From an uncultured Clostridia bacterium (lineage in GTDB: Bacteria; Bacillota; Clostridia; TANB77; CAG-508): DNA of 64,000 nucleotides. Of this stretch, positions 63,304 through 64,000 are shown piece after piece (position 1 is the stretch's first letter; every line of letters begins with the position of its first letter). The position numbers and the translations under genes were made by a program. The notes under the pieces were generated by a model. It was given only the letters and a program-made list of their open reading frames with translations, had not been told where the DNA came from and searched no databases. The stretch covers positions 1-64,000 of the forward strand of contig CAKOSX010000005.1 in NCBI GenBank assembly GCA_934119935.1. The letters are read 5' to 3'.

Positions 63304-63504
63304 TTATTTTTTCTCCCTATTGCTAATAGCCTTCTGACCAAGTAAATACGTACTTATTACACCTTGAACAACGGCTATTACTTGTACTATTTGAATCGCA
63401 TATGGTATTGTTATTCCTTCTACAGCATTAATTCCAGTAACCAAAGCACTAATAATTGCCAAAACATTTATTGTATATTTTGCTATTGTCTTAATCTTTT
63501 CCAT
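63304..63504 (-). CDS. Phage-type holin
   Basis: 66 residues, two membrane helices and basic tail. Clear similarity in form to small clostridial phage holins (IPYAIQIVQVIAVVQGVISTYLLGQKA). It ends 2 bases before the amidase start; holin plus endolysin form a lysis cassette, possibly a domesticated remnant. Confidence 0.85.
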   Translation of the reverse strand: MEKIKTIAKYTINVLAIISALVTGINAVEGITIPYAIQIVQVIAVVQGVISTYLLGQKAISNREKK

Positions 63505-63608
63505 ATTAAATCCTCCTAATATATTGTATTCGAGAATTTTTTTATTGAGACTATTTACACGAATTTAGATAAAAAATTTATTTTTTCATAATTTTCAATT
63601 GGAAATAT

Positions 63609-63637
63609 TTGACTTTTCCTGTAAAATATTGTATAAT
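63609..63637 (+). promoter_or_regulatory. Sigma-A promoter
   Basis: TTGACT (63609-63614), 17 bases, TATAAT (63632-63637), for the 63731 gene. Confidence 0.8.
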
Positions 63638-63685
63638 TTTGCCAGTAACATATTTTAATATGTGTTGCCTTCGAATATATACAGA

Positions 63686-63709
63686 GTTCGGAGGCACAAT
63701 CCTCCGAAC
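63686..63709 (+). promoter_or_regulatory. 5'-UTR hairpin with anti-ribosome-site strand
   Basis: GTTCGGAGG/CCTCCGAAC with six-base loop. The CCTCC arm is complementary to the AAGGAGG ribosome site ten bases on, so the hairpin could switch between free and masked site. Confidence 0.55.
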
Positions 63710-63730
63710 AATCACAAGGAGGAAGTTTTA

Positions 63731-63949
63731 ATGAAAGTATCGATGAATGACAAGGTCAAAGTCAAACTGAACAAGATCGGCGATGAATTGCTTCAAAAAG
63801 TTTTGGGAAGTTCTCAGGAGCTTCCCAAAAAGGATCCTGAGGGTTATACCGAAATGAAGTTTCTCTATCTCCTTAAGATGTTCGAGGATTTCGAATATCT
63901 GGGTGAGGTCAACAAGCCGTTTGACGGCGATGTTATTGTAATCGCATAA
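63731..63949 (+). CDS. Hypothetical 72-residue protein
   Basis: Starts at ATG after AAGGAGG (seven-base spacing). Acidic/basic mixed sequence, with MKFLYLLKMFEDFEYLGEV in the middle; no family recognised. Like the gene at 30702, its codons are richer in G and C than the background and it has its own promoter. It may be mobile or phage-derived. Confidence 0.65.
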   Translation: MKVSMNDKVKVKLNKIGDELLQKVLGSSQELPKKDPEGYTEMKFLYLLKMFEDFEYLGEVNKPFDGDVIVIA

Positions 63950-64000
63950 TTTCATTTCATGGTACAGGCCTTATCACATGTACCACAACCACCAGCAGAG

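Noticed and set aside
62453..63504. Resident prophage
   Set aside because: Only holin and amidase are visible within the window; no capsid, tail, integrase or repressor genes nearby.
1..64000. Whole-genome reassignment of UGA to Gly
   Set aside because: Dozens of conserved genes here read through without a single internal TGA, and Gly uses GGN normally; two TGA-broken accessory genes are not enough.

Overview
This window comes from an AT-rich Gram-positive, spore-forming bacterium, most likely an uncultured gut-type member of the Clostridia. The evidence is spoIIAA-spoIIAB-sigF, spoIID-spoIIQ, a SleB-like hydrolase, Asp23/AmaP, mutS2, ribonuclease Y, a CIRCE-controlled hrcA-grpE-dnaK-dnaJ operon and strong AGGAGG ribosome sites. 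Nearly all genes are on the minus strand. The few plus-strand genes mostly carry their own near-consensus sigma-A promoter. Stops are almost all TAA or TAG.

Layout. 1-3.9 kb: sortase locus (truncated giant adhesin, sortase, LPVTF-tailed surface protein). 4.2-7.6 kb: small membrane-tail protein, degenerate metallopeptidase-like protein, rny. 7.8-9.3 kb: an IS3/IS150-type element in the loop of an MFS gene's terminator. 10.7-16 kb: a pilin-like protein and the sporulation block spoIIQ, spoIID, sigF, spoIIAB, spoIIAA. 16.3-21.7 kb: ctpA, two EnvC-like M23 hydrolases, ftsX, ftsE. 22-25 kb: two-subunit transketolase and a ROK-like regulator. 25-30 kb: an accessory island beside the tmRNA gene (dinD remnant, candidate type I toxin locus, five-gene operon with a GH10-like/HG-motif protein). 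30-33 kb: ssrA, an orphan gene, tRNA-Trp, gtrA and a UGA-interrupted M23 gene. 33-63 kb: housekeeping (efp, pepP, prepilin peptidase, yqeG, sleB, fhs, xseAB, nusB, amaP-asp23, mutS2, fmt, def, priA, gmk, rpoZ, yicC, rsmE, dnaJ-dnaK-grpE-hrcA, ychF). The end holds a holin/amidase pair and a small plus-strand gene.

The most unusual content is non-coding. (1) Four copies of a roughly 60-base conserved core each sit at the tip of a long AT-rich hairpin. The arms differ completely between loci but always pair, and the core has compensatory changes. (2) A 31-bp GTAC-ended repeat occurs six times at four loci. One copy lies inside spoIID, and removing exactly those 31 bp restores the reading frame from a signal-anchor start codon. 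Another forms the C-terminus of fmt. (3) An 85-bp repeat carrying the last 21 bases of ssrA brackets the accessory island. (4) A 37-residue hydrophobic peptide gene lies between convergent promoters whose transcripts begin with the same leader. (5) Two genes are interrupted by TGA exactly where the family normally has glycine.
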